64,000 bases of DNA from Treponema bryantii NK4A124 (GCF_000421345.1 NZ_ATWV01000001.1:248001-312000); one strand, 5' to 3'. Counted from the stretch's first letter, positions 34,250-42,988 are shown. The notes: generated by a model not told the origin, from the letters alone. Translations and numbers: made by a program.

Positions 34250-35503
34250 TCATTTTACTGACTTTATCCATTTTTTTATAAAGTCATTTAATGTATATCC
34301 AATTTTCTCACACTGTTCAAAAGCAGCAACAGCCCTTGCCTCATAGATATTTTTTTCTGATTCAACAGGTGTCTGCAACGAAAGAATATAATAGGCACAG
34401 GCATATTGATAATAGAAATAAACATTCGTTTTCATTGAATCAGGAAGAGAATCAAATACCATTAAGGTTTGTTGAGGCTGCCCGATATCATTTAAGGCAT
34501 ACATATATACATATTTTGTATTAATAGAAATTTCATTCTCTGCAGGAAGAGCTTCTAAATAAGCTCCATATGATTCAATAAATCCAACGACAGCCTTACT
34601 TTCGGCACATCTTCTAAGTGAATCAAGATGAATCCAGAAGGTTATATTTTTACTTTCAGGATACTCTGCTTCAAATTTTTCCAGTTCAGCAAGAACCTTT
34701 TCCCCCGGCTCCTGTGTGGAAAGCTTTTGTATTTCTTCCCATCTGAGTGCTTCTTTAGATGGTTTATAAATGCTCTTGTCAAAAGTCATTACATGTTTCT
34801 TATCAGCATTTTTAGCAGTAAATTTAATTTCTTTATATGGAATAGTTTTACGTGTATTTTCGGCTGCTTTTATGGCCTTTTCGGCCAGAGTTTTATAGTT
34901 AGATGAATAAAGTCCGTAAAAGCATCTGCCGGCAATATAATGAGCCATATAATCATCCCAGGAAACATAATCATTTTTTATACGCTCTACTACCGGTTCA
35001 AGCAGTTTTACTGCTTCATCATAAGAAATATAGCCGGCTCCAATTCCCCATCTGAGAGTTGTAATTTCGCGTCCTTCATCCCATGCTTCTATACCATGAC
35101 TTCCAAGAACGTTTTTCATTGTTGAAGCATAATACAATCTTGATGTATCCAGCACATCTAGATTTTCAGCCTGCGCTATTTCAAGAATTGATTTTTTCTT
35201 ATGCTTATCCAAAAGTTTAAGCAATTCATCATAAGCCCCTGAATGACCTCTTTCTTCAAGGGTATTAAAATTATCTACAAGAGACTGGTAATCTGTAATT
35301 CCCCAGGAATCCTTTAAAATCTGTTTGCCCTCTTCGGCATTGGATTTATTTGAAAAATCAAAATGATTTTCTTGATTAATTTCAAAAAGATTACTGGAAA
35401 AGGCAACTGCATATTTTTCCAGTTCCGAAAGCTGATCCCATGTCTGTGCAAAAAGAGCTACCGATACCAATAAACAAACAATAAATGATAAAAGTCTTCT
35501 CAT
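34250..35503 (-). CDS. Exported DUF1266-domain protein
   Basis: A 417-residue secreted protein. The signal peptide is residues 1-19 (MRRLLSFIVCLLVSVALFAQ). The central region fits DUF1266: AWDEGREITTLRWGIGAGYISYDEAVKLL and SWDDYMAHYIAGRCFYG. The C-terminal ~200 residues are helical and TPR-like. The function is unknown. The ATG at 35503 lies exactly six bases after TATAAT and has no Shine-Dalgarno; a longer frame would start inside the promoter. It is followed by the parE-like gene. Confidence 0.78.
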   Translation of the reverse strand: MRRLLSFIVCLLVSVALFAQTWDQLSELEKYAVAFSSNLFEINQENHFDFSNKSNAEEGKQILKDSWGITDYQSLVDNFNTLEERGHSGAYDELLKLLDKHKKKSILEIAQAENLDVLDTSRLYYASTMKNVLGSHGIEAWDEGREITTLRWGIGAGYISYDEAVKLLEPVVERIKNDYVSWDDYMAHYIAGRCFYGLYSSNYKTLAEKAIKAAENTRKTIPYKEIKFTAKNADKKHVMTFDKSIYKPSKEALRWEEIQKLSTQEPGEKVLAELEKFEAEYPESKNITFWIHLDSLRRCAESKAVVGFIESYGAYLEALPAENEISINTKYVYMYALNDIGQPQQTLMVFDSLPDSMKTNVYFYYQYACAYYILSLQTPVESEKNIYEARAVAAFEQCEKIGYTLNDFIKKWIKSVK

Positions 35504-35520
35504 ATCTAAATTATAGCACA

Positions 35521-36480
35521 CTATATCAGGAATAAAAGATTTTTAATTTCGTTGAGAATGCGTTTTTTATCGGTGGTCCATTGTGGTGCCAGCAGCTGAC
35601 TTTTCGGAGGGTCGCCGGTGAGGCGGTGGACTACGCAGTTTTGAGGCAGGAGCTGCAGGGCTTTTTGCAGCAGGGCGAAGTATTGATCTTTTGTAAGAGG
35701 CTGGTAGGCGCCATCTTCGTACATGGTGGCAAGTCGGGTGTTTTTGAGGATGTAGAGAGATGTGATTTTTATACCCCATTTGTCATTTTGATGAAGGTCG
35801 GACTCCATAGTATTAGATGCTGAAACTAGTTCAGCATGACGAGTATTTTGTTCCACTACGAACTTTACTGATTTCAGCATGTCTTCTTCGGTCTCGCCGG
35901 GAAGTCCGAAAATAAGATGGGTTACTATATGGATTGAGGGAGCTGCCTTGCGAATACGGCTGACGGCATCTAGATAATCTTCGTTTGTGTAGCAGCGGTT
36001 TATGAGATTGCCGGTCGCTTCATTGCAGGTCTGAAGGCCCAGTTCTATCTGTACAAAGTGTTCGCGCGAGATGTCGGCGAGGCCTTTCAAAATCTCGTCA
36101 CTCAGACAGTCCGGACGGGTTGCTACAGCAAGGCCTTCTACTCCCTCGCAATTCAAGGCTTCCCGGTATTTTGAAAGCAGATTTTCCGCATCACCATAGG
36201 TCGAAGTAAAGCTTTGAAAATAAGCTATATACTTACTCTGTCGTTCACCGCTCCGTCCACGTAGTTTGACTTCTACAAGTTTTTTGCCCTGCTCTATCTG
36301 CTCTTTTATTGGAAAGCTTCTCCCTGCCACAAAATCTCCACTGCCAGCCTGCGAGCAGAAAATACATCCGCCCTTCCCCTTACTTCCGTCGCGGTTTGGA
36401 CAGGTGCAGGCTGCATCCAGAGAAATCTTATAGGTTTTGCAGCCGAAGATTGATTCGTAGAACTGAGAAAGTGTTAGCAA
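35521..36480 (-). CDS. Radical SAM protein, YhcC/TIGR01212 type, with repeat-encoded insertion
   Basis: 319 residues. The cluster motif is C25-x6-C-x2-C style (ACTCPNRDGSKGKGGCIFCSQ). FQSFTSTYGD, LAVATRPDCLSDEI, VQIELGLQT and VTHLIFGLPGETEEDM follow the TIGR01212 family order. At residues ~213-224 the segment RHAELVSASNTM is the translation of a family D palindromic repeat, located before WGIKITSLYILKNTRLA where homologs have a short loop. The family's substrate is not established. It starts 16 bases after the peptidase gene stop, so the two are probably cotranscribed. Confidence 0.88.
   Translation of the reverse strand: MLTLSQFYESIFGCKTYKISLDAACTCPNRDGSKGKGGCIFCSQAGSGDFVAGRSFPIKEQIEQGKKLVEVKLRGRSGERQSKYIAYFQSFTSTYGDAENLLSKYREALNCEGVEGLAVATRPDCLSDEILKGLADISREHFVQIELGLQTCNEATGNLINRCYTNEDYLDAVSRIRKAAPSIHIVTHLIFGLPGETEEDMLKSVKFVVEQNTRHAELVSASNTMESDLHQNDKWGIKITSLYILKNTRLATMYEDGAYQPLTKDQYFALLQKALQLLPQNCVVHRLTGDPPKSQLLAPQWTTDKKRILNEIKNLLFLI
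35814..35840. repeat. Family D palindromic repeat inside a coding sequence
   Basis: TAGATGCTGAAACTAGTTCAGCATGAC, read in the minus frame as part of RHAELVSASNT without a stop. One base differs from the intergenic consensus (CTAG for CAAG in the loop). Confidence 0.9.
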
Positions 36481-36496
36481 AGCGAACTCCCCGTCT

Positions 36497-37339
36497 TCAA
36501 GCCAGCGTTTTAAGGGCTGCCAGATTATTCAAAATATTATGGAAGATTTCGAAGCTTTGTGGTGTAAGTGAAGCCAGGTTGTCGTCTAGGGTATGCAGGA
36601 GCTGCCAGGTCTGGGGCTGAATCCCCTGGGTAGCTGCAGTGACTTCTGCAGACGGCAGCATGGTGATTGCCACGGCCGGAATGCCGTTTGCAATAAAGCT
36701 TGCATTATCAGAATAGTTGCAGGGCAGACAGAACCAGCGGCCGTTTGCAGAGGCTTGCAGGAGGCTTGCTGCACGCTGTTCCAGAGCGCTGAAATCTTTT
36801 ACAAAGCGGGCCGGAGCCTTAGGTGGCAGAATAGTTTGAGTTAAAATCGGGACGTCGCCACGCCCCATGCAGTCGAATACGAAAATATCGTCATTGGTAA
36901 TGCCAAGTCGCCGGAAGACCTGGGCCAGCGGGAAGGCACCTTGTTCCGCAACGCCCGCCGCGCCGAGTTCCTCGCCATCGGTAAAAATAAGACGAATATT
37001 ATGAAATTGTCCGCCGGCTAATCCGGCAAGTTGACCAGCCCAGCGTAAAAGGCAGAAAACTGCTGCCGAATTATCGTTTGCACCGGGACTTCCCGGAAAT
37101 CTGTCATAATGTGCAATTACAGTTTTTATGCGGAAGGAGGGATTATACTGAACCTGAGGAAATTTCACATAAATATGATTTTTTCCTTCCATTTGTAAAA
37201 GAGGAGCTTCAAGCCCTGCGGCCCTGAGATAATTTTGAATAAAACTGGCACGATCACATTCTGGAGCAATAAATTGTTCAAATTCAGACATTCCGATTCC
37301 AGCCATTATTCTTTCCACTATATTTTTTTCTGCATCCAC
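36497..37339 (-). CDS. Peptidase M28 family aminopeptidase-like protein
   Basis: 280 residues. Zinc ligands of M28 are recognisable in order: IAHYDRFPGSPGANDNSAAV (H and D), TDGEELGAAG (E-E), VFDCMGRGD (D) and LLHTLDD (H). No signal peptide, so it is cytosolic. The start overlaps the GNAT gene by 22 bases. Base composition here is more G+C-rich than the surrounding genes, as in the radical SAM gene below. Substrate unknown. Confidence 0.85.
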   Translation of the reverse strand: MDAEKNIVERIMAGIGMSEFEQFIAPECDRASFIQNYLRAAGLEAPLLQMEGKNHIYVKFPQVQYNPSFRIKTVIAHYDRFPGSPGANDNSAAVFCLLRWAGQLAGLAGGQFHNIRLIFTDGEELGAAGVAEQGAFPLAQVFRRLGITNDDIFVFDCMGRGDVPILTQTILPPKAPARFVKDFSALEQRAASLLQASANGRWFCLPCNYSDNASFIANGIPAVAITMLPSAEVTAATQGIQPQTWQLLHTLDDNLASLTPQSFEIFHNILNNLAALKTLA

Positions 37340-37836
37340 AAAAGATCATAATAACGGTCAAACTTTTTACCAACATCCTTAAGATGACCAGCCATAACAT
37401 AACCTTCCCGCAGGTGAAATTTGTAACTATCTTTTGTTAGATATGGATCCTCTCGTTCGCAATAAGCAACACCGGCAAGAAGATTTTCAATCCCAATTTT
37501 TTTGAGTTCTTCTTCGAGGTGACTATAAAGCAGCGAGCCGATTCCCATTCTGCGGAACTTCTTATCTACATAAATCGAAGTACCAACCGTCCAGTCATAG
37601 GCCTCGCGTTTACTGTAAGCACTGGCATAAACATAGCCCACAATATTGCCGTCTTTCTCACAGACCAGATAAGGATATTTCTCTTTAATATTTTTGATTC
37701 TTTCCTTGAATTCGTCCACAGTCGGAACATCATATTCAAAAGAAACTGCAGTTTCTGTAATATAAGGCGCATAAATCTCAACAAGGCGTTCCGCATCGTT
37801 AATATCTGCATCCCGGATTTTTAATTGGGTATTCAT
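37318..37836 (-). CDS. GNAT N-acetyltransferase, phosphinothricin acetyltransferase-like
   Basis: 172 residues. N-terminus IRDADINDAERLVEIYAPYI, the substrate-loop segment YASAYSKREAYDWTVGTSIYV, and the acetyl-CoA motif FRRMGIGSLLYSHLEEEL are typical of the Pat/YwnH group, which acetylates phosphinothricin, methionine sulfoximine or related amino acids. The C-terminus has FHLREGYVMAGHLKDVGKKFDRYYDLLWM. It overlaps the M28 gene. Confidence 0.9.
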   Translation of the reverse strand: MNTQLKIRDADINDAERLVEIYAPYITETAVSFEYDVPTVDEFKERIKNIKEKYPYLVCEKDGNIVGYVYASAYSKREAYDWTVGTSIYVDKKFRRMGIGSLLYSHLEEELKKIGIENLLAGVAYCEREDPYLTKDSYKFHLREGYVMAGHLKDVGKKFDRYYDLLWMQKKI

Positions 37837-37889
37837 ATTATATATTTTAATGATTTACTTTGTGAGGGGGAAGTCTATATAATAAACTC

Positions 37890-38576
37890 ATGACCCAGAT
37901 ACAAAAAATTCTTTTCAAATATCAGGATAAAAAATACGCTGATTTTTCTGCAAAGCTGGTACCTACCCTGCCACGAGATGCTTTTATCGGTGTACGGTCG
38001 CCAGCCTACAAAAATGTAATTCGAGAGATAAAAATCTTACCACCTGCCGTGCTTGAAGATTTTTTGGCTGATCTCCCTCACAAATATCACGAAGAAAACT
38101 GTCTGCAGATTGCTATTATTAATAAAATCAAAAACTATGAGGAATGTCTGACTGCCCTCGAAAACTTTCTGCCTTACATAAACAGCTGGGCTGTAAGCGA
38201 CGGACTAAATCCGGCTGTTCTAAAAAAGAACCGAAATCTGCTTCTTCCAAAGCTGCAAGACTGGATCCGCTCCGAAAAGCCTTTTATCCAACGTGTTGGT
38301 ATGCTGCTTTTGATGAAATATTTTCTTGATGATGACTTTAAAGCAGAATACCTCGAATTACCGGCTGCCATTCGCAGCGACCAATATTACGTAAATATGA
38401 TGACAGCCTGGCTCTTTGCCGAAGCACTCGTTAAACAGTGGGACACGGCAATCACTTTTATTCAGGAAAAAAAGCTTGATATATGGACACACAATAAGGC
38501 AATTCAAAAGGCCTGCGAAAGCTTCCGTGTATCGCCAGAACATAAAGAATATTTGAAAGGTTTCCGAATAAATTAA
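37890..38576 (+). CDS. DNA alkylation repair protein, AlkD type
   Basis: 228 residues of HEAT-like helical repeats. AlkD removes bulky or positively charged alkylated bases. Seen: RDAFIGVRSPAYKNVIREI, LPHKYHEENCLQIAII, INSWAVSDGLNPA with the family Asp, and IQRVGMLLLMKYFL. TATAAT ends six bases before the ATG, with no Shine-Dalgarno, so the message is probably leaderless. Divergent from the GNAT gene. Confidence 0.88.
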   Translation: MTQIQKILFKYQDKKYADFSAKLVPTLPRDAFIGVRSPAYKNVIREIKILPPAVLEDFLADLPHKYHEENCLQIAIINKIKNYEECLTALENFLPYINSWAVSDGLNPAVLKKNRNLLLPKLQDWIRSEKPFIQRVGMLLLMKYFLDDDFKAEYLELPAAIRSDQYYVNMMTAWLFAEALVKQWDTAITFIQEKKLDIWTHNKAIQKACESFRVSPEHKEYLKGFRIN

Positions 38577-38639
38577 AGGCGCCACAGACCCCACAAGCGC
38601 CGATTGTTTCGACATTTTTTTTGTGCTATATTCTCTCTC

Positions 38640-39525
38640 ATGAGTTTTCGTGATAAAAAAGTTTTTGGTTATCTGCTTGCGGCCGCCTGTGTATTTTTCT
38701 GGGGCATCACTTTTGTCTGCACTAAATATCTTCTTCGTGATTTTACGCCGCTTGAAATTCTCTTTTATAGATTTATTGCTGCTTACATAGGACTCTGGAT
38801 TCTGCGTCCCCGCTTTGAAAAAATTGCTGCCCGAGATAACATTCTTTTTGCACTGGCCGGTTTTACCGGAGTAATCCTTTATCAGCTTTTTGAAAATATT
38901 GCCATCAATTATACAAACGCATCAAACGTAAGTGTTATCGTAAGCATCTGTCCTCTTTTCACTGCAATCTTCAGCCAGATTTTTCTGAAGGAAAAACATC
39001 TTTCTTTGTGGTTTATTATCGGCTTTGTAATTTCGATTACAGGAGTTACCCTCGTCTGTCTGAATGGAAACAGAACTCTTGAGTTCAATCCAAGGGGAGA
39101 TTTTCTTGCCCTTTTTTCTGCAATCTGCTGGGGCTTTTACTCAGTTGTAATTTCAATCATCAATAGAAAAAACTACGATCAGATTTGTGCAACACGCCGT
39201 ATTTTCTTTTTTGCAGTTTTAATGATGATTCCTCTTATGCTTTTTACTAAACAGAATGGCATACTGGAAAATGTTTCAAGATTTAAGAATCCTCTTAATG
39301 ATATATATCTTCTTTTCCTTGGACTTGTAGCCAGCGGATTTTGTTTCGCAGCCTGGAATAAGGCCTGCAAAACTGTAGGAACCGTAAAAGTCAGCTGCGG
39401 CCTTTACCTTATTCCCGTTGTTACAATCATCTTTGCATTTTTTGTACTCGGAGAAAAAAATCACCCTGCTTGGCGGGTTAGGAGCCGCAATCACTATTGC
39501 AGGGCTTTTTGTTAGTGAACGCTAA
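38640..39525 (+). CDS. EamA/DMT-superfamily transporter with a 3'-proximal frameshift
   Basis: Ten-helix drug/metabolite transporter with two EamA repeats (YLLAAACVFFWGITFVCTKYLLRDFTPLEILFYRF; GDFLALFSAICWGFYSVVI). The frame breaks in a run of seven A's at 39454-39460. As read, it ends VLGEKNHPAWR... with a stop at 39515. With six A's it would read GEKITLLGGLGAAITIAGLFVSER, the normal EamA end, for a total of 294 residues. The start ATG 38640 has TATATT seven bases before it; an in-frame ATG at 38604 lies upstream of that box. The cause may be mutation, slippage or a read error. Substrate unknown. Confidence 0.8.
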
Positions 39526-39530
39526 GTCCT

Positions 39531-39983
39531 TTATTCAAGCTTCTTCTTTCTGGCCTGTAATTTTTCGTTTATCTTTTTGGCTTCACTGAAATCAAGAAGA
39601 TAAACCAGAAGAGTTACAATGATAAAAATCAGAACAAACATTATCTCCATAACAGCAAGTGATTTCAGGTCTTTCTGGAACCAGCCGAGATTCAAGCCTA
39701 TAAAAACGAGAACAGAATTCAGAATCAAAAAATATAGGATTTCACATAGGGTAAGCTGCCTGTTAGTCATATTCTTTTTGATGAGGAAAATTCCAAAAGC
39801 GAATCCGGAAACAATTCCAATAATCAAAACACCCCATATATCTTTAAGTCCCATATAAAGCTCACCAGATGAGCTGAAGAATTTTCTGAAAATTGTAATC
39901 ATTATAAAAATCATGGTTACAACTCGGGTACAGATATTAATCATCACGGAAAGCATTCCGTCGTTATTTACACTATGTTTCAT
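39531..39983 (-). CDS. DUF3021 membrane protein
   Basis: 150 residues with four predicted membrane helices, matching DUF3021: short N-terminus, FGIFLIKKNMTNRQLTLCEILYFLILNS, and a charged C-terminal helix (EAKKINEKLQARKKKLE). Such proteins are nearly always encoded next to a LytTR regulator and probably modulate it. The start overlaps the LytTR stop by four bases. Confidence 0.85.
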   Translation of the reverse strand: MKHSVNNDGMLSVMINICTRVVTMIFIMITIFRKFFSSSGELYMGLKDIWGVLIIGIVSGFAFGIFLIKKNMTNRQLTLCEILYFLILNSVLVFIGLNLGWFQKDLKSLAVMEIMFVLIFIIVTLLVYLLDFSEAKKINEKLQARKKKLE

Positions 39984-40417
39984 AAACCTAACAACTCCTT
40001 TAATGTGTTTAAGTAGTTCCTCGAAATTACAACTTTATATCCGTTTTCAAGAATTGCTTCAAAGCGGCCTCCGAATACCGGCGCGAGGCTGTCTATTTTA
40101 TCCAGATTTACAATTACTGCTTTGTTAGCCCTAAAGAAAAGGCTGGCCGGCAATTCTTCTTCCAGCTGATAGAGTTTGGATTTTGTTTCGTAAACACAAT
40201 CTTTTGTATAGGCAAAAACTTTATCATCTACAGATTCAAAATACAAAATCTCTTCAGGTTCAACAAAAACAATTTTAGAATCCTTGTAAAAGTTCATTTT
40301 GCCTTTGCCGCTTTTAAACTGATTGATTAGTTTTGTCAGACTTTCATCAAGATAGTCACACCTAACAATTAACTCATCTTCCTCATCTGTCTTCTTCTCA
40401 AGAATGGTTACTTTCAT
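39980..40417 (-). CDS. LytTR-family DNA-binding regulator
   Basis: 145 residues. The LytTR domain fills the C-terminal two thirds: VFVEPEEILYFESVDDKVFAYT, YQLEEELPASLFFRANKAVIVNLDKIDSL and FEAILENGYKVVISRNYLNTLKELL. There is no receiver domain, only a short N-terminal extension. The ATG at 40417 follows GAGGAAAAAA. It is coupled to DUF3021, the usual two-gene module; these regulate their own operon in Firmicutes. Confidence 0.9.
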   Translation of the reverse strand: MKVTILEKKTDEEDELIVRCDYLDESLTKLINQFKSGKGKMNFYKDSKIVFVEPEEILYFESVDDKVFAYTKDCVYETKSKLYQLEEELPASLFFRANKAVIVNLDKIDSLAPVFGGRFEAILENGYKVVISRNYLNTLKELLGL

Positions 40418-40527
40418 TTTTTTCCTCAAACTGGTTCTTCTGAGACTATTTATATTGTATCTTGCAGAATAGAGGGTGTAAAGTTTTTTGTTTACGAAAA
40501 AAGTGTGATTTGTTAATATAAACGCAA

Positions 40528-40956
40528 ATGAGCAGACAAATTACAATCATAAAAAAAGAAGAAGCCTATACTTACGATGAAGTAAACTTTCTTGAAGAAA
40601 AGCTTTTGCCGCTGATAGCAGATGAAGAACAAAAAGAGGCGACAGTGGAAGTGCTGAGCCGCCTCAAAGCAAGTCTTGAAAATCAGAAAACTTCAGCCGC
40701 TATTTTCTTTATGCCGCAGAATACCTTCAATATTTTTTCTTTGATTCAGGGAGACAATTCCATCTGTAAAATCGAAAAAGAAAATATTGAAGCAATATAT
40801 AGCGCTTTTGATTTGATTGATGATTTTGAGAAGCAGTCGATTTACAAACATCTCCAGCAGAAAATTCAAACTCTCAAGGAATATCTACAGCAGGGAAATA
40901 CCGTGACGCCAACTGTAATTTCAGCGGATAATTTTTCTGTGATGGAGATTGAATAA
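40528..40956 (+). CDS. Hypothetical protein
   Basis: 142 residues, acidic, largely helical, no membrane segment and no signal peptide. I do not recognise a family. Features: KKEEAYTYDEVNFLEEKLLPLIADEEQ, a MPQNTFNIFSLIQGD central strand and FEKQSIYKHLQQKIQTLKEYLQQ helix. The ATG at 40528 has TAATAT eight bases before it and no Shine-Dalgarno. Divergent from the LytTR module. Codon usage looks native. Confidence 0.6.
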   Translation: MSRQITIIKKEEAYTYDEVNFLEEKLLPLIADEEQKEATVEVLSRLKASLENQKTSAAIFFMPQNTFNIFSLIQGDNSICKIEKENIEAIYSAFDLIDDFEKQSIYKHLQQKIQTLKEYLQQGNTVTPTVISADNFSVMEIE

Positions 40957-40971
40957 GTCGGATATCGATAA

Positions 40972-40993
40972 ATATGACATTTAGTTGTCATAT
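40972..40993. promoter_or_regulatory. Palindromic operator, copy 1
   Basis: ATATGACA-TTTAGT-TGTCATAT, perfect 8-bp arms. The surrounding 27 bp are identical to the copy at 42989-43010. A TATTCT box follows in both. The cognate regulator is not in the window. Confidence 0.75.
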
Positions 40994-41022
40994 TTTGGGT
41001 GTATTCTGTAGCTAATAAAGTT

Positions 41023-41088
41023 TGTCGGGTCAAGCCCGACAATGGCACTCGACTACAAATGTCATGTTCGGGCTTGACCCGGACATCT
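41023..41088. repeat. Two palindromic repeats, family C
   Basis: TTGTCGGGTCAAGCCCGACAATGGCA and GTCATGTTCGGGC...CCCGGACATCT, inserted between operator copy 1 and the start codon at 41104. Confidence 0.85.
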
Positions 41089-41103
41089 CAAAGGAAAGAA
41101 CCA

Positions 41104-41241
41104 ATGCCACGTCCAGACTTTTCTGAAATAAAGACCTTCGAAGAATTCTCACAACTTACTCAACGAACTAAATATTTTATAAATCATAAAAGATTCTACC
41201 TTCATTTTCGATTCTCTCTGCATGCAGTTTTACATCAGTAA
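41104..41241 (+). pseudogene. Truncated 5' end of a small gene, resembling SAP-domain (DUF6434-like) proteins
   Basis: The ATG has AAAGGAAAG upstream and encodes MPRPDFSEIKTFEEFSQL. That opening is like the start of small SAP-domain proteins, recalled from memory. After ~18 residues the similarity ends, and the frame runs into the opposite-strand 3' end of the ABC-F gene. It is controlled by operator copy 1. It is probably a remnant cut by the arrival of the ABC-F segment, but a real short peptide is possible. Confidence 0.4.
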
Positions 41242-42727
41242 CTTTTTCCAGAAAAGCCCTGTCATGACTCACAACAATAAGTGCACAGGAAAGAGATGAC
41301 AGTGCATTTTCCAGAGCAAGCACACTTGTTATATCCATATGATTCGTTGGTTCATCCAGAATTAAAAGAGATAGCGGCTTTTCTACCACCAGAGAAATCA
41401 TCAGCTTTCTAAGTTCGCCGGGACTAACAGAGCCCTGCTGCAGATTATCCGGTTCACTTCCGAGTCGGTATAAAGTCGAAAGAACAGCTCCTCTTTCCGC
41501 ATCTTCAAGCTCATTGAAGTCAGAAAGAATTTGATTCTTTAAGACTTCTGGAATCTCCTGGGGCAGATACATAACTTCTTTCGTCCTGCCGGATTTTTCA
41601 AGTTCACTAATCAGATGTTTTATAAAAAGACTTTTCCCGGTCCCGTTCTGCCCGGTCAAAGCAATTTTTGAATCAGGATTAATTACAATCCTCGGAATGT
41701 GAAGCTTATAAGAAGTTTTTTCTTCAGATGCAAAAATATCACTTTCTTCTATAACTATAGCCTTTGCAAAGCCTGCTCCTTCAACCGAAAAACCTTCTTT
41801 TCTCATAAGTGATTTTTTTACAGAATCGCGGGCAGCCTCTGTTCTTTGAATCTGACTATCAAGATTTGCTTTTGCATCTCCAGTGCTTCTGTCTTTTCCA
41901 CCGAGTCTTGCAACATCAATTTTTCTTTTTGCATCATGATCACGCGGGTCAATATTTTTTTTAGCAAGGCGGCTTTTAGATCGTTCGTTTTCTTCTGCAA
42001 GCCTGCGGCTCCTCTGCTTTTCGCCTGCCGCTTTTGAATTGAGCCTCTCCCATTCTCCGCGATTATGAGAAGCCTTCTGCTCGCGAAGCTCCAGAGCCTT
42101 GCTAAGTCCTCCGGAATAGCTTTCACAAACCACGCACTCACGCCCGCCGGAAAAAGCACGAGCCTCATTATAAAGATAAACTGTGTGCTTACAAAGAGAG
42201 TCCGCAAAAGAGCGGTCATGGCTTACAATAATTCCGATTCCATCAAAAAGGGCAAGCGTGTCAGAAATCATACGGACAGTTCCCTCATCAAGATGATTTG
42301 TAGGCTCATCCAGAAGCAACACAGCCGGTTGCTCTGCCAGCGCACAGGCAATCTGGATTCGCTTCTTCTCCCCACCAGAAAGAGAATCATAGCGGGCAAT
42401 CATTTCTTCTGTGATATGAAGCATGGAAAAGAAGCGACGCACTTCGTTATCGTCACTCCAGAAAACAGAATAAATATTTTCCGGCACCTCGGCAGTTTCC
42501 TGAGGGCAGTAAATAACACAGCCGGTGGTGCTTTGCCCGCCCCTTACGATTCGTCCTTCATCAGGTTTAAGCAGACCTGCAATCAGTTTTAGAAGTGTAC
42601 TCTTACCACAGCCGTTGCTTCCGGCAATACAAGTCCAGCCATCATTAAACTGTAGAGAAAAATCCTCGAACAAAGTTACGTGCGAAGAGGGATATGAAAA
42701 ATAAAGCTTTTGAATTTCTAATGACAT
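41177..42727 (-). CDS. ABC-F family ATPase (ribosome-associated, possible antibiotic-protection type)
   Basis: 516 residues with two complete nucleotide-binding domains and no membrane part. NBD1: Walker A AGSNGCGKST, signature LSGGEKKR, Walker B LLLDEPTNHLDEG. NBD2: TGQNGTGKS, VSPGELRK, LLILDEPTNHMD. The linker (~205-310) is long and basic-charged (KKNIDPRDHDAKRKID). ABC-F proteins bind the ribosome E site; members with extended linkers can displace antibiotics. TGGAGG precedes the ATG. A ~200-base leader with a mini-ORF and a TTGACA promoter supports inducible expression. It lies between two copies of one operator. Confidence 0.92.
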   Translation of the reverse strand: MSLEIQKLYFSYPSSHVTLFEDFSLQFNDGWTCIAGSNGCGKSTLLKLIAGLLKPDEGRIVRGGQSTTGCVIYCPQETAEVPENIYSVFWSDDNEVRRFFSMLHITEEMIARYDSLSGGEKKRIQIACALAEQPAVLLLDEPTNHLDEGTVRMISDTLALFDGIGIIVSHDRSFADSLCKHTVYLYNEARAFSGGRECVVCESYSGGLSKALELREQKASHNRGEWERLNSKAAGEKQRSRRLAEENERSKSRLAKKNIDPRDHDAKRKIDVARLGGKDRSTGDAKANLDSQIQRTEAARDSVKKSLMRKEGFSVEGAGFAKAIVIEESDIFASEEKTSYKLHIPRIVINPDSKIALTGQNGTGKSLFIKHLISELEKSGRTKEVMYLPQEIPEVLKNQILSDFNELEDAERGAVLSTLYRLGSEPDNLQQGSVSPGELRKLMISLVVEKPLSLLILDEPTNHMDITSVLALENALSSLSCALIVVSHDRAFLEKVTDVKLHAERIENEGRIFYDL

Positions 42728-42878
42728 AATGACCTCCAGAGGAAGCCAGTAATCATAATAAAATTATGCAGGAAAATAATACAACGAACAGATTCGCAGA
42801 ACCCAGATAAAATTAATACTGTAACCGACTTCCAAAAAATGAAATCTCAAACGAGAAAAAAATGTAGGGAAATCAGAT

Positions 42879-42896
42879 TTACAGTCTCATCGGCAA
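42879..42896 (-). CDS. Candidate leader peptide M-P-M-R-L of the ABC-F gene
   Basis: The minus strand reads AAGGAG (42902-42907), five bases, TTG CCG ATG AGA CTG TAA. Starting at the TTG gives MPMRL; starting at the inner ATG gives MRL. A strong ribosome site before so short a frame within a long leader suggests ribosome-mediated attenuation. MRL resembles the MRLR stall motif of ErmD-type leaders, but here a stop follows Leu. Confidence 0.45.
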   Translation of the reverse strand: MPMRL

Positions 42897-42922
42897 TGCG
42901 TCTCCTTAAGAAAAGTTAATTA

Positions 42923-42952
42923 ATTTTATTATGAAAAATGATTTTATGTCAA
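42923..42952 (-). promoter_or_regulatory. Promoter of the ABC-F gene with a ~200-base leader
   Basis: TTGACA (42947-42952), 18-bp spacer, TAAAAT (42923-42928). The leader from about 42916 to 42728 holds the mini-ORF and an AAATCT/AGATTT inverted repeat followed by a T-run, a possible attenuator. It makes up most of the 42728-43075 gap. Confidence 0.6.
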
Positions 42953-42988
42953 TGTAAAAATCAAAACCAATATTGTTTATTTTTCTAA

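Noticed and set aside
42728-42960. Riboswitch in the ABC-F leader
   Set aside because: No aptamer-like conserved core could be recognised; a mini-ORF with a strong ribosome site fits attenuation better.
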